64,000 bases of DNA, taken from assembly GCF_014170305.1 (NCBI RefSeq), contig NZ_LZZT01000015.1, forward strand, positions 310,001 to 374,000, in the 5' to 3' direction. Shown in pieces: positions 54,735-61,960 of the stretch (positions within the stretch are counted from its first letter, which is position 1; each line of letters starts with the position of its first letter). Below the pieces are notes generated by a model, which worked only from the letters and a program-made list of their open reading frames with translations, ran no database searches and was not told the origin of the DNA. A program made the position numbers and the translations under genes. This DNA comes from Achromobacter sp. UMC71. Its GTDB lineage: Bacteria > Pseudomonadota > Gammaproteobacteria > Burkholderiales > Burkholderiaceae_B.

Positions 54735-55385
54735 CTAGCCTTCCTGCGCCACCTGCCGCAGCGCCTGCTCGAACACATCCGCTGGCTGGCCGCCCGACAC
54801 CAGGTACTTGCCATTCAGAATCACCGACGGCACCGACGTGATCCCGCGATCGCGCCACTCGGCCTCTTCGGCGCGCACTTCGTCCGTATAGCGGCCGGAC
54901 GCCAGCACCTCGCGCGCCTCGGCCTCATCCAGCCCCGCATCGGCCGCCGCGCGCGCCAGCACGTCGGCATCGGCGGTGTCCTGGTTGTCGTAGTGATAGG
55001 TCTCCAGCAAGCGCTTCTTCAGCGCCGTCTGGCTGGCCTGGCCCTGCAGCCCGGCCCAATGCAGCAGACGATGCGCGTCAAAAGTGTTGAACGAGCGGTT
55101 GTCCTCGCCCATGCGCATGCGCATGCCGACCGCGGCCGCGCGCTCGCTGATCACCTTGCGATTGGCCTGCACCTGCTCGCGGTCGTAGCCGTACTTGGCC
55201 ATCAGCCGCTCGATGGTGTTCTGCCCGCCCTTGGGCATATCGGGATTCAGTTCGAACGGCCGGAAATGCAATTCGACATCGGCCTCGCCCTTGACCCGCT
55301 CCAGCGCGGTCAGCAAGCCGCCCAGGCCCACCGCACACCAGGGGCAGGCAACGTCGGACACGAAATCGATAGTGACTTTGGACAT
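54735..55385 (-). CDS. DsbA-family oxidoreductase (FrnE-like)
   Basis: A 216-aa thioredoxin-fold protein of the FrnE type. The active site is CPWC in VACPWCAVGLG (about residues 13-16), with the helical insertion and cis-Pro region GITSVPSVILNGKYLVSGGQP. It lacks a signal peptide, so it is probably cytosolic. Start MSKVTIDFVSDVAC follows GGAGATTTTC. It is convergent with the beta-propeller gene and the terminator lies between. Confidence 0.9.
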   Translation of the reverse strand: MSKVTIDFVSDVACPWCAVGLGGLLTALERVKGEADVELHFRPFELNPDMPKGGQNTIERLMAKYGYDREQVQANRKVISERAAAVGMRMRMGEDNRSFNTFDAHRLLHWAGLQGQASQTALKKRLLETYHYDNQDTADADVLARAAADAGLDEAEAREVLASGRYTDEVRAEEAEWRDRGITSVPSVILNGKYLVSGGQPADVFEQALRQVAQEG

Positions 55386-55504
55386 GAAAATCTCCGAGAA
55401 CAAGCATCCAGCGTAGATCAAAGCGGCCTGCGGGGCTGAAAAAGCCCTGGATGCGCCAGGGGTTCATTCGTCTTGACCGGCGCCTGACTGACCGCGCGAG
55501 CCGT

Positions 55505-56281
55505 CTACCCGACTTGTACCCGCCCGAACAGGATCTTCTCGATCGCACGCACCCGGTCCCGGCGGCGCCTGACGGCACGGCCGGCACGGCCAAACGCGCG
55601 TTTCTGTTGCTTGGCCTCGCGGCTGGCTTGCAGGTGCTCGATGAACACCGCGTCGCCCAGCGCGTTATCCGTCTTGTCGAAGATCCAGCAATAGGACACT
55701 GGCAGCACCCCGATCCGGTAACGCGGCGATCCCGACGCCGCGTCGTCGGCGATCAGGCGCTCCAGCACTAACTGATCCCACTCCTCCGGCGATGCCGCGC
55801 ACGCATCGGCCCAGGCTTGCAGCAGCGCCGCCGCGCCCGGCGTGTGGTTGATGAACAGCGTGCCGCTCAGCAGATGGCCATCGGGCTCAAAATACGCGGC
55901 GATGTCGCAGTCCAACTTGGCCAGCGCGGGCCACGGGTCGCGGTGAAACACGGCATCCACATCCACGTACAGCAACGGACCGACGTGCTTCTTGCGCATG
56001 GCGACCAGCACCCCAGGTTTCATAGACGCATTGCGCACCCATGACCCGGCGGAATCGATCGCCTGCGCATCGACCGGCAACCCCAGCCTCTCGGCGGAAC
56101 GCAGCAGGCGGGTCTTTTCCGTCTCGTAGATGCTGTCCTGCGTGTAGAAGGCCACGGTCATTCCCGTGGCGATGGCGCCGGCCGCCCCATCCATCGGCGC
56201 CTGCCGCGCCGGAAAACTCGCCACCACCCGCCTGTGCTCCGGCGACCATGCGAAAAACTTGCGTTGAAACCACTCGAACAT
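55505..56281 (-). CDS. Glycosyltransferase-like protein (GT-A fold)
   Basis: A 258-aa protein. The metal-binding motif DVDAVFHRDPW (about residues 103-113) is a DxD-type site in a nucleotide-sugar transferase fold, with LLSGTLFINHTPGAAALLQAWADACA further on. The N-terminus is MFEWFQRKFFAWSPEH and the C-terminus is basic. The acceptor is unknown. No other polysaccharide genes are nearby. It is the last host-like gene before the repeat-rich and prophage DNA. Confidence 0.7.
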   Translation of the reverse strand: MFEWFQRKFFAWSPEHRRVVASFPARQAPMDGAAGAIATGMTVAFYTQDSIYETEKTRLLRSAERLGLPVDAQAIDSAGSWVRNASMKPGVLVAMRKKHVGPLLYVDVDAVFHRDPWPALAKLDCDIAAYFEPDGHLLSGTLFINHTPGAAALLQAWADACAASPEEWDQLVLERLIADDAASGSPRYRIGVLPVSYCWIFDKTDNALGDAVFIEHLQASREAKQQKRAFGRAGRAVRRRRDRVRAIEKILFGRVQVG

Positions 56282-56437
56282 GGTGCGCCCCGCCTATCGA
56301 ATCTGGAGAAATCAGGCGGAGTGTAGGGGCGGCGTTTGCGAGGGGGACGCCGTTGCAACCGGCAGAAATACGGGTCACTGTGTTGCAACCGATCGAAATA
56401 TCAATCAGGGTAACGGGGGGGATGGCGGGACCCGACG

Positions 56438-56480
56438 TAAAAAAACCCGCGAGGCCATCAAGGCTTGCGGGTTTTTTTTA
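56438..56480. terminator. Strong bidirectional terminator-like hairpin
   Basis: AAAAAAACCCGC-(16-base loop)-GCGGGTTTTTTT. It has A/T runs on both sides, so it could end transcripts in both directions. It lies just beyond the glycosyltransferase 5' end and may mark a boundary between the host genes and the non-coding island. Confidence 0.75.
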
Positions 56481-56635
56481 CAGCTTGCTTGCGCATCACC
56501 TGGGGCGATGGCGGAAATTCTTGGCGGACAGAGGGTCATCCAGACATTGCTTGGAAACTGGCTTGAAATCTAGGCTTTCCAAGTTCGAAAATTAGAAGTA
56601 CCTGATTTAATACCCCAAACATGGACGGGCGGATC

Positions 56636-57112
56636 ACCGACCGCCGCCGCGAGCTGCAGCACCAGCACCTGGCCAGCACGCCGCCGGCGACCACCGCGAG
56701 CTGCTGGCCACGTCCACCTCCACCTGCAGCACCGGCACCTGGTAAGCACGCCGCCGGCGGCCACCACAAGCTGTTGGCCACATCCACCGCCACCTGCAGC
56801 GCCGGCACTTGGCCAGCGCGCCGCCGGCGGCCGCCACGAGCTGCTGGCCACGTCCACCGCCGCCTGCAGCACCAGCACCTGGCCAACGCCCCGTCGGCGG
56901 CCACCACGAGCTGGTGGCCGCATCCACCGCGACCTGCAGCACCGGCACCTGGCCAGCGCGCAGCCGCCGGCCACCACGAGCTGGTGGCCACGTCTGCCAC
57001 GGCCTGCAGCGCCGACGCCTGGCCAGCACGCTGCCGGCGGCCACCACGTGCTGCTGGCCACGTCCACCGCCACCTGCAGCACCAGCACCTGGCCAGCGCG
57101 CCGCCGCCGGCC
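56636..57112. repeat. Tandem array with an exact 70-bp period, about seven copies
   Basis: The marker CTGCAGC occurs at 56654, 56724, 56794, 56864, 56934, 57004 and 57074, exactly 70 bases apart each time. Copies share CACCTGGCCAGC..., GCCGGCGGCCACCACGAGCTG.TGGCCAC and CACCTGCAGCACC, with scattered substitutions and no length changes. The array is very GC-rich. Because 70 is not a multiple of three, translations cycle through all frames; the long open frames on both strands here come from this and from the lack of stops. I see no gene. Confidence 0.9.
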
Positions 57113-57191
57113 GCAACGCGATCGAGGATCCAAGGCGACGAAGGCGAGCGCACCAGAAGCCGGTGAGACAAAGGAGGAGTTTCAAAATTTC

Positions 57192-57503
57192 GGGAGGGGC
57201 TGGGAAAAACCTAACCTTCCTAACCGCAGATGGCCAATCGCCCGCAAAGCCTTTATTCATGCGGCTTTCGGCCCTTTCGCAAAACCTAACTTTTTTCTAA
57301 CCAAAGCCTAACCCGGTTAGGTTTCTATACCCTAACCTTATAAAAAATAGATATCTATATAAATCAACTACTTACGACGAGGTTAGGTTTCAGGTTAGGT
57401 CAGGTTAGGTTTTAAACCTAACCAATATTATTTATATAAATCAACGCCTTACATATCAATTTCAGGCCTGGTTAGGAAGGTTAGGCTTTTCCCAGCCCCT
57501 CCC
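57192..57503. repeat. Long inverted repeat enclosing a GGTTAGG/CCTAACC heptamer cluster
   Basis: The 31-bp arm at 57195-57225 pairs with 57470-57500 with one mismatch, and three more bases pair outside (34 bp in all). Within, the heptamer CCTAACC or its complement occurs at 57210, 57219, 57307, 57315, 57331, 57381, 57393, 57403, 57417, 57470 and 57479, plus two partial copies near 57285 and 57297. A 20-bp direct repeat (TATATAAATCAAC, two bases, CTTAC; 18 of 20 match) lies at 57356-57375 and 57433-57452. The block is AT-rich between GC-rich neighbours, and carries no gene. Confidence 0.85.
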
Positions 57504-57676
57504 CCAATCTGCGTAGAAATTGAGCAAAGGCACGGCGTGTCGCACGTACACGAGCAAATCCGCGTCCGTGCTGCGTCGTTTTGCGTCACCCGGCAAGGCA
57601 CCAAATCGCCCCGCTGAGGCGCTTAAGGCCTTGCGCCAAGGGGTAACTAAGGGGTGAGTCTTTTTCTACACATTTA

Positions 57677-57709
57677 GCGCGCGGGCGAGGAGGGGGGATG
57701 ACCGCGCGC
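57677..57709. other. Candidate cos site of the P2-like prophage
   Basis: GCGCGCGG (57677-57684) and CCGCGCGC (57702-57709) are perfect inverted arms around GGCGAGGAGGGGGGATGAC (57684-57702). The 19-base core matches the known P2 cohesive end in 14 of 19 positions, including GGCGAGG and GGGG. It lies about 440 bases from the portal gene, as in P2. Confidence 0.6.
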
Positions 57710-57733
57710 CAAAGGCCGAAATCAGCTAGACTA

Positions 57734-57749
57734 CTGTTTATTCATACAG
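57734..57749. promoter_or_regulatory. LexA (SOS) box upstream of the small prophage gene
   Basis: CTGT-TTATTCAT-ACAG fits the CTGT-N8-ACAG LexA consensus perfectly. It lies 25 bases before the next start codon, overlapping the probable promoter region. It predicts DNA-damage induction of that gene. Confidence 0.65.
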
Positions 57750-57774
57750 TGGTTTATGGAAAAGGGGACACCCC

Positions 57775-58068
57775 ATGCTAGACACCCTGGAAGACATCAA
57801 GCTCGCAGTCGATGCCACCCTGCCGGCAATCATCGCGCGCCACCGCGTGGCCGGGCAGTTGACTTGGCGGCTCATACACCAGATAGAAGGCGAGCTCATG
57901 CATACGCTGGCCGCCACGGGCCGATACGATCCCGTGATGCTGCGCATGGTGACGGCTTCACCCTGGATGGGCTATCCCCACACCGACGAGCCGGTAGATT
58001 TCGGCGACTCCAACGTCAGGGCAATGACGTTTAGTGCGATAGAGGCAGCTTGGGCACTAGGGCGCTGA
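57775..58068 (+). CDS. Small prophage protein, 97 aa, predicted SOS-regulated, function unknown
   Basis: A 97-aa soluble protein (MLDTLEDIKLAVDATLPAI..., ending MTFSAIEAAWALGR) with a mainly helical first half. No family is recognised. It lies between the candidate cos site and the portal gene, convergent with the latter. The ribosome site lies in a small hairpin, GGGG-ACA-CCCC (57764-57774), directly before the ATG, so translation may be limited. A perfect LexA box lies upstream. Candidates are an antirepressor like Tum of phage 186 or another SOS-timed function, but there is no sequence similarity to support this. Confidence 0.7.
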   Translation: MLDTLEDIKLAVDATLPAIIARHRVAGQLTWRLIHQIEGELMHTLAATGRYDPVMLRMVTASPWMGYPHTDEPVDFGDSNVRAMTFSAIEAAWALGR

Positions 58069-58076
58069 ACGCGCGC

Positions 58077-58125
58077 TTGCCGTTGAGCAACGGCAATGCA
58101 AAGGCCCCGCACGATGGCGGGGCCT
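58077..58125. terminator. Two back-to-back hairpins between the small gene and the portal gene
   Basis: TTGCCGTT-GAGC-AACGGCAA (58077-58096) and AGGCCCCGC-ACGATG-GCGGGGCCT (58102-58125). Both are perfect stems without T-runs, between convergent genes, so a bidirectional terminator region is likely. Confidence 0.6.
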
Positions 58126-58145
58126 AGAACGGGCGACAGCTCGAA

Positions 58146-59195
58146 TCAGGCGGCAGTCTTCTCGCCCAGGTTGACGCGGTAGGGCTCGAACCTCACGGCG
58201 TTGGTGCCGAGCCAATTGTTGATCTCGCTGAACAGCTTTTGCAGCGGTTCGATCTCATTGCGGGCGAAGACCTGCGCCGCCGGCAGCACCGCACCAAAGC
58301 CCCCCGTTGCCCCTGGCACGATGCCCATTAGCTGCGGCGGCACCCGGTGCGCCGCCAGAATGTCGTCACGCGTGACGTTCTTGATGTTGAAGAAGTCATC
58401 GCGCGCCGCGACCTCGCTGATGGGGATAATCTGGATGCCATCCTTCTTTCCCTGCGGCGAATGCAAGAATAGGTTTCGGAAGTTGCCCGGCCCCTTGGCG
58501 CTGTGCAGCGCCTGGCGCAGCTTGCCCACGTCCTCATCATTCATCCCCGCGTCTGACAGATACATCACGAAGCCTGCGTGACTGCCGTTGTTGTAATAGC
58601 GCCGACGAAACAGCGTGGCCGATTCATTGAGCCAGGCCGATTGCAGCGTGCTGAGATATTCAGGCAGTCCGTACACCTCCTGATTGATGTCAGGGCTTTT
58701 CAGGTGAAAGATCGAGCCGCGCGCGAACTCATGCTCATCGTTCAAACCTGGCACGAAAAAGAACTGATCCGGCTCTTTGCCGCAGCGCGTGTACTTGGCT
58801 GGTGAGTGCCGCAGCCCAACCGTGCGGCCCGTGCGACTGCGGCGCGCTTCGACGTAGCAGTTTCCAAAGGTCTGGTAGTTGATCGCCAATTCCTTGACCA
58901 ACTGGGCCGATACCAGCGGATTCGGTACCAACGTAGACGCCAACACATTGGCTTTGAAGAAGATGGCGGAACTATGGTGCGTGCTGGCCCGGAACGATTT
59001 GGCCAGGCCCTGGAAGCTAACGGGCGGCTCATACCATCGCCCGTTGTCTAGGCATTCGATGTAATCGAGGATGTCGCGCCGATCAAGCACGGGGGTAGGG
59101 TCGCCGAAGGTGAACGCTTCTACGCCGGCCGCCTCGCCCCGCGCTGCGGTGCCGTACTCCAACGGCTTTCCGCTCGTATCAACAAGGCTTGTCAT
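58146..59195 (-). CDS. Q: Phage portal protein (P2 gpQ family)
   Basis: A 349-aa portal protein that forms the DNA entry vertex; P2 gpQ is 344 aa. Family features are VEAFTFGDPTPVLDRRDILDYIEC near the N-terminus, KANVLASTLVPNPLVSAQLVKELA, HEFARGSIFHLKSPDINQEVYGLPEYL, and GKKDGIQIIPISEVAARDDFFNIKNVTRDDILAAHRVPPQLMGI. It overlaps the P stop by four bases, on the leftward PQ operon as in P2. Confidence 0.93.
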   Translation of the reverse strand: MTSLVDTSGKPLEYGTAARGEAAGVEAFTFGDPTPVLDRRDILDYIECLDNGRWYEPPVSFQGLAKSFRASTHHSSAIFFKANVLASTLVPNPLVSAQLVKELAINYQTFGNCYVEARRSRTGRTVGLRHSPAKYTRCGKEPDQFFFVPGLNDEHEFARGSIFHLKSPDINQEVYGLPEYLSTLQSAWLNESATLFRRRYYNNGSHAGFVMYLSDAGMNDEDVGKLRQALHSAKGPGNFRNLFLHSPQGKKDGIQIIPISEVAARDDFFNIKNVTRDDILAAHRVPPQLMGIVPGATGGFGAVLPAAQVFARNEIEPLQKLFSEINNWLGTNAVRFEPYRVNLGEKTAA

Positions 59196-60970
59196 TCGTA
59201 TATCTCCACAGTGCTGCGGCGCGCGCCGTTGGCGCCTTCCAGCGGTTCATAGTCAAGGGCGTGCATGCAAGCCCACGCCAGGTCTGCATGCCCTGTTTCT
59301 TCGGAGCGGCCAGCGTCATACGTGACCCGGCTACCGCTCGCGGTAATCGTCTTTCGGATCGCCATGAAGGACTGCGCAATGTCGGTCCATCCCGCATCCC
59401 ATTCCAGGCGCTTGTTGCGGATCACGTCCTGTGCTTTCAACACCAGGCGGGTTTTCACTTCGGGCGAATAGTTGATCTGCCGGGCAGCGGGAAAGAACTG
59501 CTTTACCAACTGAAAAACGCCCTGCCCTAACCCCGTGGCATCAATCGCGATATCGACCACGGCATAGTGCTGCATCAAGTCTTTGATCTTCTCTGCCTGC
59601 TTGGCAAAGTCCATTCCACGCCATTGATGACGCTCAAGGATGCGGAACTTGCCGCCCGGCGTGCGCGGTAGCGCCACCACCACGCATCCGGCCGAATCCC
59701 CCGTATGCGACGGGTCATAGCCGATGGCCACCGGGAAATGCCCGTAGCGGCGCAACCCGAAATACTGCACGTCCACCCAATCAACCATCGCGTCAACCAT
59801 GCACGGTTGCAGCATCGAGAGGGGAAAGATGGACGCCGTATCATCGATGAACTTGCACATAAGCAAGTTCTCGAACTGATCAGGGCTGTACTCGTAGTTG
59901 CGCAACTCGTCGATGTCGAAAAGGTTGCAGCCGCCGGCCTCCGCATCCATGATCGTGACGATCTGACGCCATATCTTGTCATCACAGAGCCGGCCACCAG
60001 CAAGCGCGGCATGCGACACATCAAACTTGGCTTGCTCACGCTTGGCGCGGCGTCGGTTGAACTGATCGCCCGTCCAAAGCGGGTAGGCTTCGTGTGCCAT
60101 GCTGGACGGCGTAGAGAAATACGTCTTGCGCCACTTCTTGTGCATCGCCATGCCGCTGGCGACCTTATTGATTTCGGCAAACCGAGGCACCCAGAAAATT
60201 TCATCGAAATAGAAATTGCCGTGATAGCCCTGCGCGGTACGCGCATTCGTGCCCAGAAAGCGCAGATGCGCGCCGTTGGGCAAGACGATGGGATCACCCT
60301 TCAAATCGACATCCGCCACGTCCCGCGCGAACTGCACGATGTATTGCCGGAATACTTGCGCCTGGGCTTTGGACGCGGACAGGAAAATCTGATCCCTTCC
60401 GGTCGTAATGGCATCGATAAAGGCCTCGCGGGCGAAGTACCACGTCGCGCCGATCTGGCGACTTTTGAGGATCATCCGAGTGCGTTGATCGCCGTTGCGA
60501 TACCAGACCTTCTGATATCCAAATAGCGATTCTTGGAACGCCGCCAGCAGCTTGGCTACCTGCTCTTCGCTGATCGCATTGCGCTCCGGCTTTCGCTTCG
60601 GGGTCGCATTGCGCCGCTCAAGGTTGGGGTTTAGCTCCGACTCTGTGCCGCCATCGTCAAAGCGGCGCACCCGTGCGGTGCGTTCCAGCTGCCGCCCCAA
60701 TAGGTCAATCTCTTTGAAATCGCGACCGTCCTTTTCGGGCTTGGCAATCAGCACCGCCATACGCGTTTCTAGATGGTGCTCGATCTTCTGCACGGGCGAG
60801 GCGGCATCCCACTTATCGCGCGTCTTCCAGCTATGAATTGTCGTGCGCTTCTCGCCCAGCTTCAGGGCGATAGACGACACGCGCCAGCCCTGCCAATACA
60901 GGGATCGCGCGATCATCCGAGGGTCGATTTCTGAGGCTATTTCCAACATAGCCGCCATCGTGCCCGGCAT
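59192..60970 (-). CDS. P: Phage terminase large subunit, ATPase (P2 gpP family)
   Basis: A 592-aa packaging motor, close to P2 gpP (590 aa). The N-terminal helix-turn-helix (SLYWQGWRVSSIALKLGEKRTTIHSWK) precedes the ATPase with LKSRQIGATWYFAREAF as Walker A-like region and NFYFDEIFWV as Walker B. A nuclease domain contains AIGYDPSHTGDSAGCVVVALP and DIAIDATGLGQGVF. The ATG at 60970 is used; a GTG two codons upstream is possible. Divergent from O. Confidence 0.93.
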   Translation of the reverse strand: MPGTMAAMLEIASEIDPRMIARSLYWQGWRVSSIALKLGEKRTTIHSWKTRDKWDAASPVQKIEHHLETRMAVLIAKPEKDGRDFKEIDLLGRQLERTARVRRFDDGGTESELNPNLERRNATPKRKPERNAISEEQVAKLLAAFQESLFGYQKVWYRNGDQRTRMILKSRQIGATWYFAREAFIDAITTGRDQIFLSASKAQAQVFRQYIVQFARDVADVDLKGDPIVLPNGAHLRFLGTNARTAQGYHGNFYFDEIFWVPRFAEINKVASGMAMHKKWRKTYFSTPSSMAHEAYPLWTGDQFNRRRAKREQAKFDVSHAALAGGRLCDDKIWRQIVTIMDAEAGGCNLFDIDELRNYEYSPDQFENLLMCKFIDDTASIFPLSMLQPCMVDAMVDWVDVQYFGLRRYGHFPVAIGYDPSHTGDSAGCVVVALPRTPGGKFRILERHQWRGMDFAKQAEKIKDLMQHYAVVDIAIDATGLGQGVFQLVKQFFPAARQINYSPEVKTRLVLKAQDVIRNKRLEWDAGWTDIAQSFMAIRKTITASGSRVTYDAGRSEETGHADLAWACMHALDYEPLEGANGARRSTVEIYE

Positions 60971-60995
60971 TCTCACGCGCGCGCGAAACTGCCTG

Positions 60996-61016
60996 TTGTC
61001 TAACGGGCAGCGACAA
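60996..61016. promoter_or_regulatory. Possible late-gene activator (Ogr-type) site between P and O
   Basis: TTGTC-N11-GACAA forms a perfect dyad in the divergent P/O gap and reads TGT-N13-ACA, one base longer than the TGT-N12-ACA of P2 Ogr/Delta sites. It lies about 45-55 bases before a possible O start site, the position expected for P2 late promoters. Confidence 0.35.
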
Positions 61017-61102
61017 GGACAAGCGATTGAGCGTCAGGCGTACGGGGGCCAACATGGCAACACTTGAACCCACCCCTGAACATCAACTTGCGAGTAACCG
61101 AC

Positions 61103-61927
61103 ATGACCAAAAAATGGTTCACCGTCGCCACCGAAGGGCAAACCACCGATCAACGCAACATCACGCGTGAATGGCTGGAACAAATCGCCGCCACCTACGA
61201 CCGCAACACGTTCGGCGCGCGCATCTGGATTGAACACTTACGCGGCACCCTGCCCGACAGCCCCTTCAAGGCCCAAGGCGACGTGTTGGCCGTGCGCACG
61301 CAAGAAGGCGCAGACGGCAAGCTGCAACTGCAAGCCCAGCTTGACCCTACTGCCTCCCTGGTCGCGATGACGACCAAAGATCGTCAAAAGATCTATTCGT
61401 CCATTGAAGTCGATCCGGATTTCGCCGGCACCGGAAAGGCCTATCTGCGGGGCCTGGGCGTCACCGACAACCCCGCAAGCCTGGGCACTGACGTGCTGTC
61501 GTTCTGCGCCCAGCATCCCGAAGAAAAGCATCCGTTCGCCAACCGCAAGCACCGCCCGGAAAATGCGTTCTCGTCCGCCCTGCCCGTCGATCTGGATTTC
61601 TCGGAACCGACCGCAGCGCCGACCGATGCCCGGCTGCTCACCAAGATCAAAGACATGTTCACCGCCATGACCACCAAGAACCAGCCCGAAAAGCTGGCCG
61701 AACTGGGCGAGGCCTTCTCCGCTTTCGCCGATGGCTACGCGAAGACGACCACCGGCCTTATGGAAGAAATCGCCAAGCTGAACACCAAGCTCGACAGCTT
61801 CGGCGCATCGCACGTCACCGCCGACGAATTCAAGAAGCTCGCCGACAAGCTGGAGTTCTCCGACGCCGGCGGCGCACACCGCGCGCCCGCGACCGGTGGC
61901 GACGGCCAACTGCGCACCGACTGCTAA
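61103..61927 (+). CDS. O: Capsid scaffolding protein/protease (P2 gpO family)
   Basis: A 274-aa protein; P2 gpO is 284 aa. The N-terminal protease part has WFTVATEGQTTDQRNITREWLEQIAATYD, IWIEHLRG (catalytic His) and IYSSIEVDPDFAGTGKAYLRGLGVTDNPASLGTD (with the Ser region); the C-terminal half is a helical scaffold (EEIAKLNTKLDSFGASHVTADEFKKLADKLEF). It is cleaved during head assembly. Start MTKKWFTV is preferred to a TTG 13 codons upstream. Confidence 0.92.
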   Translation: MTKKWFTVATEGQTTDQRNITREWLEQIAATYDRNTFGARIWIEHLRGTLPDSPFKAQGDVLAVRTQEGADGKLQLQAQLDPTASLVAMTTKDRQKIYSSIEVDPDFAGTGKAYLRGLGVTDNPASLGTDVLSFCAQHPEEKHPFANRKHRPENAFSSALPVDLDFSEPTAAPTDARLLTKIKDMFTAMTTKNQPEKLAELGEAFSAFADGYAKTTTGLMEEIAKLNTKLDSFGASHVTADEFKKLADKLEFSDAGGAHRAPATGGDGQLRTDC

Positions 61928-61960
61928 ACCACGACAAATCAACGGATACCAGGAACCAAC

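Noticed and set aside
56636-57112. CRISPR array
   Set aside because: There are no unique spacers; the full 70-bp unit repeats, and no cas genes are nearby.
56536-57300. Several long open frames on both strands within the 70-bp array
   Set aside because: All three minus frames are open at once because the period is 70 and the DNA is GC-rich; translations are repeats of Trp/Arg/Ala/Cys with no plausible fold.
57192-57503. Retron non-coding RNA (long terminal inverted repeat as a1/a2)
   Set aside because: No reverse transcriptase gene is present on either side, and the interior is heptamer repeats rather than msr/msd stem-loops.
57756-58034. Alternative frame starting 19 bases before the SOS-box gene
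   Set aside because: Its translation is Arg/His-rich, and the other frame has the better start spacing and composition.
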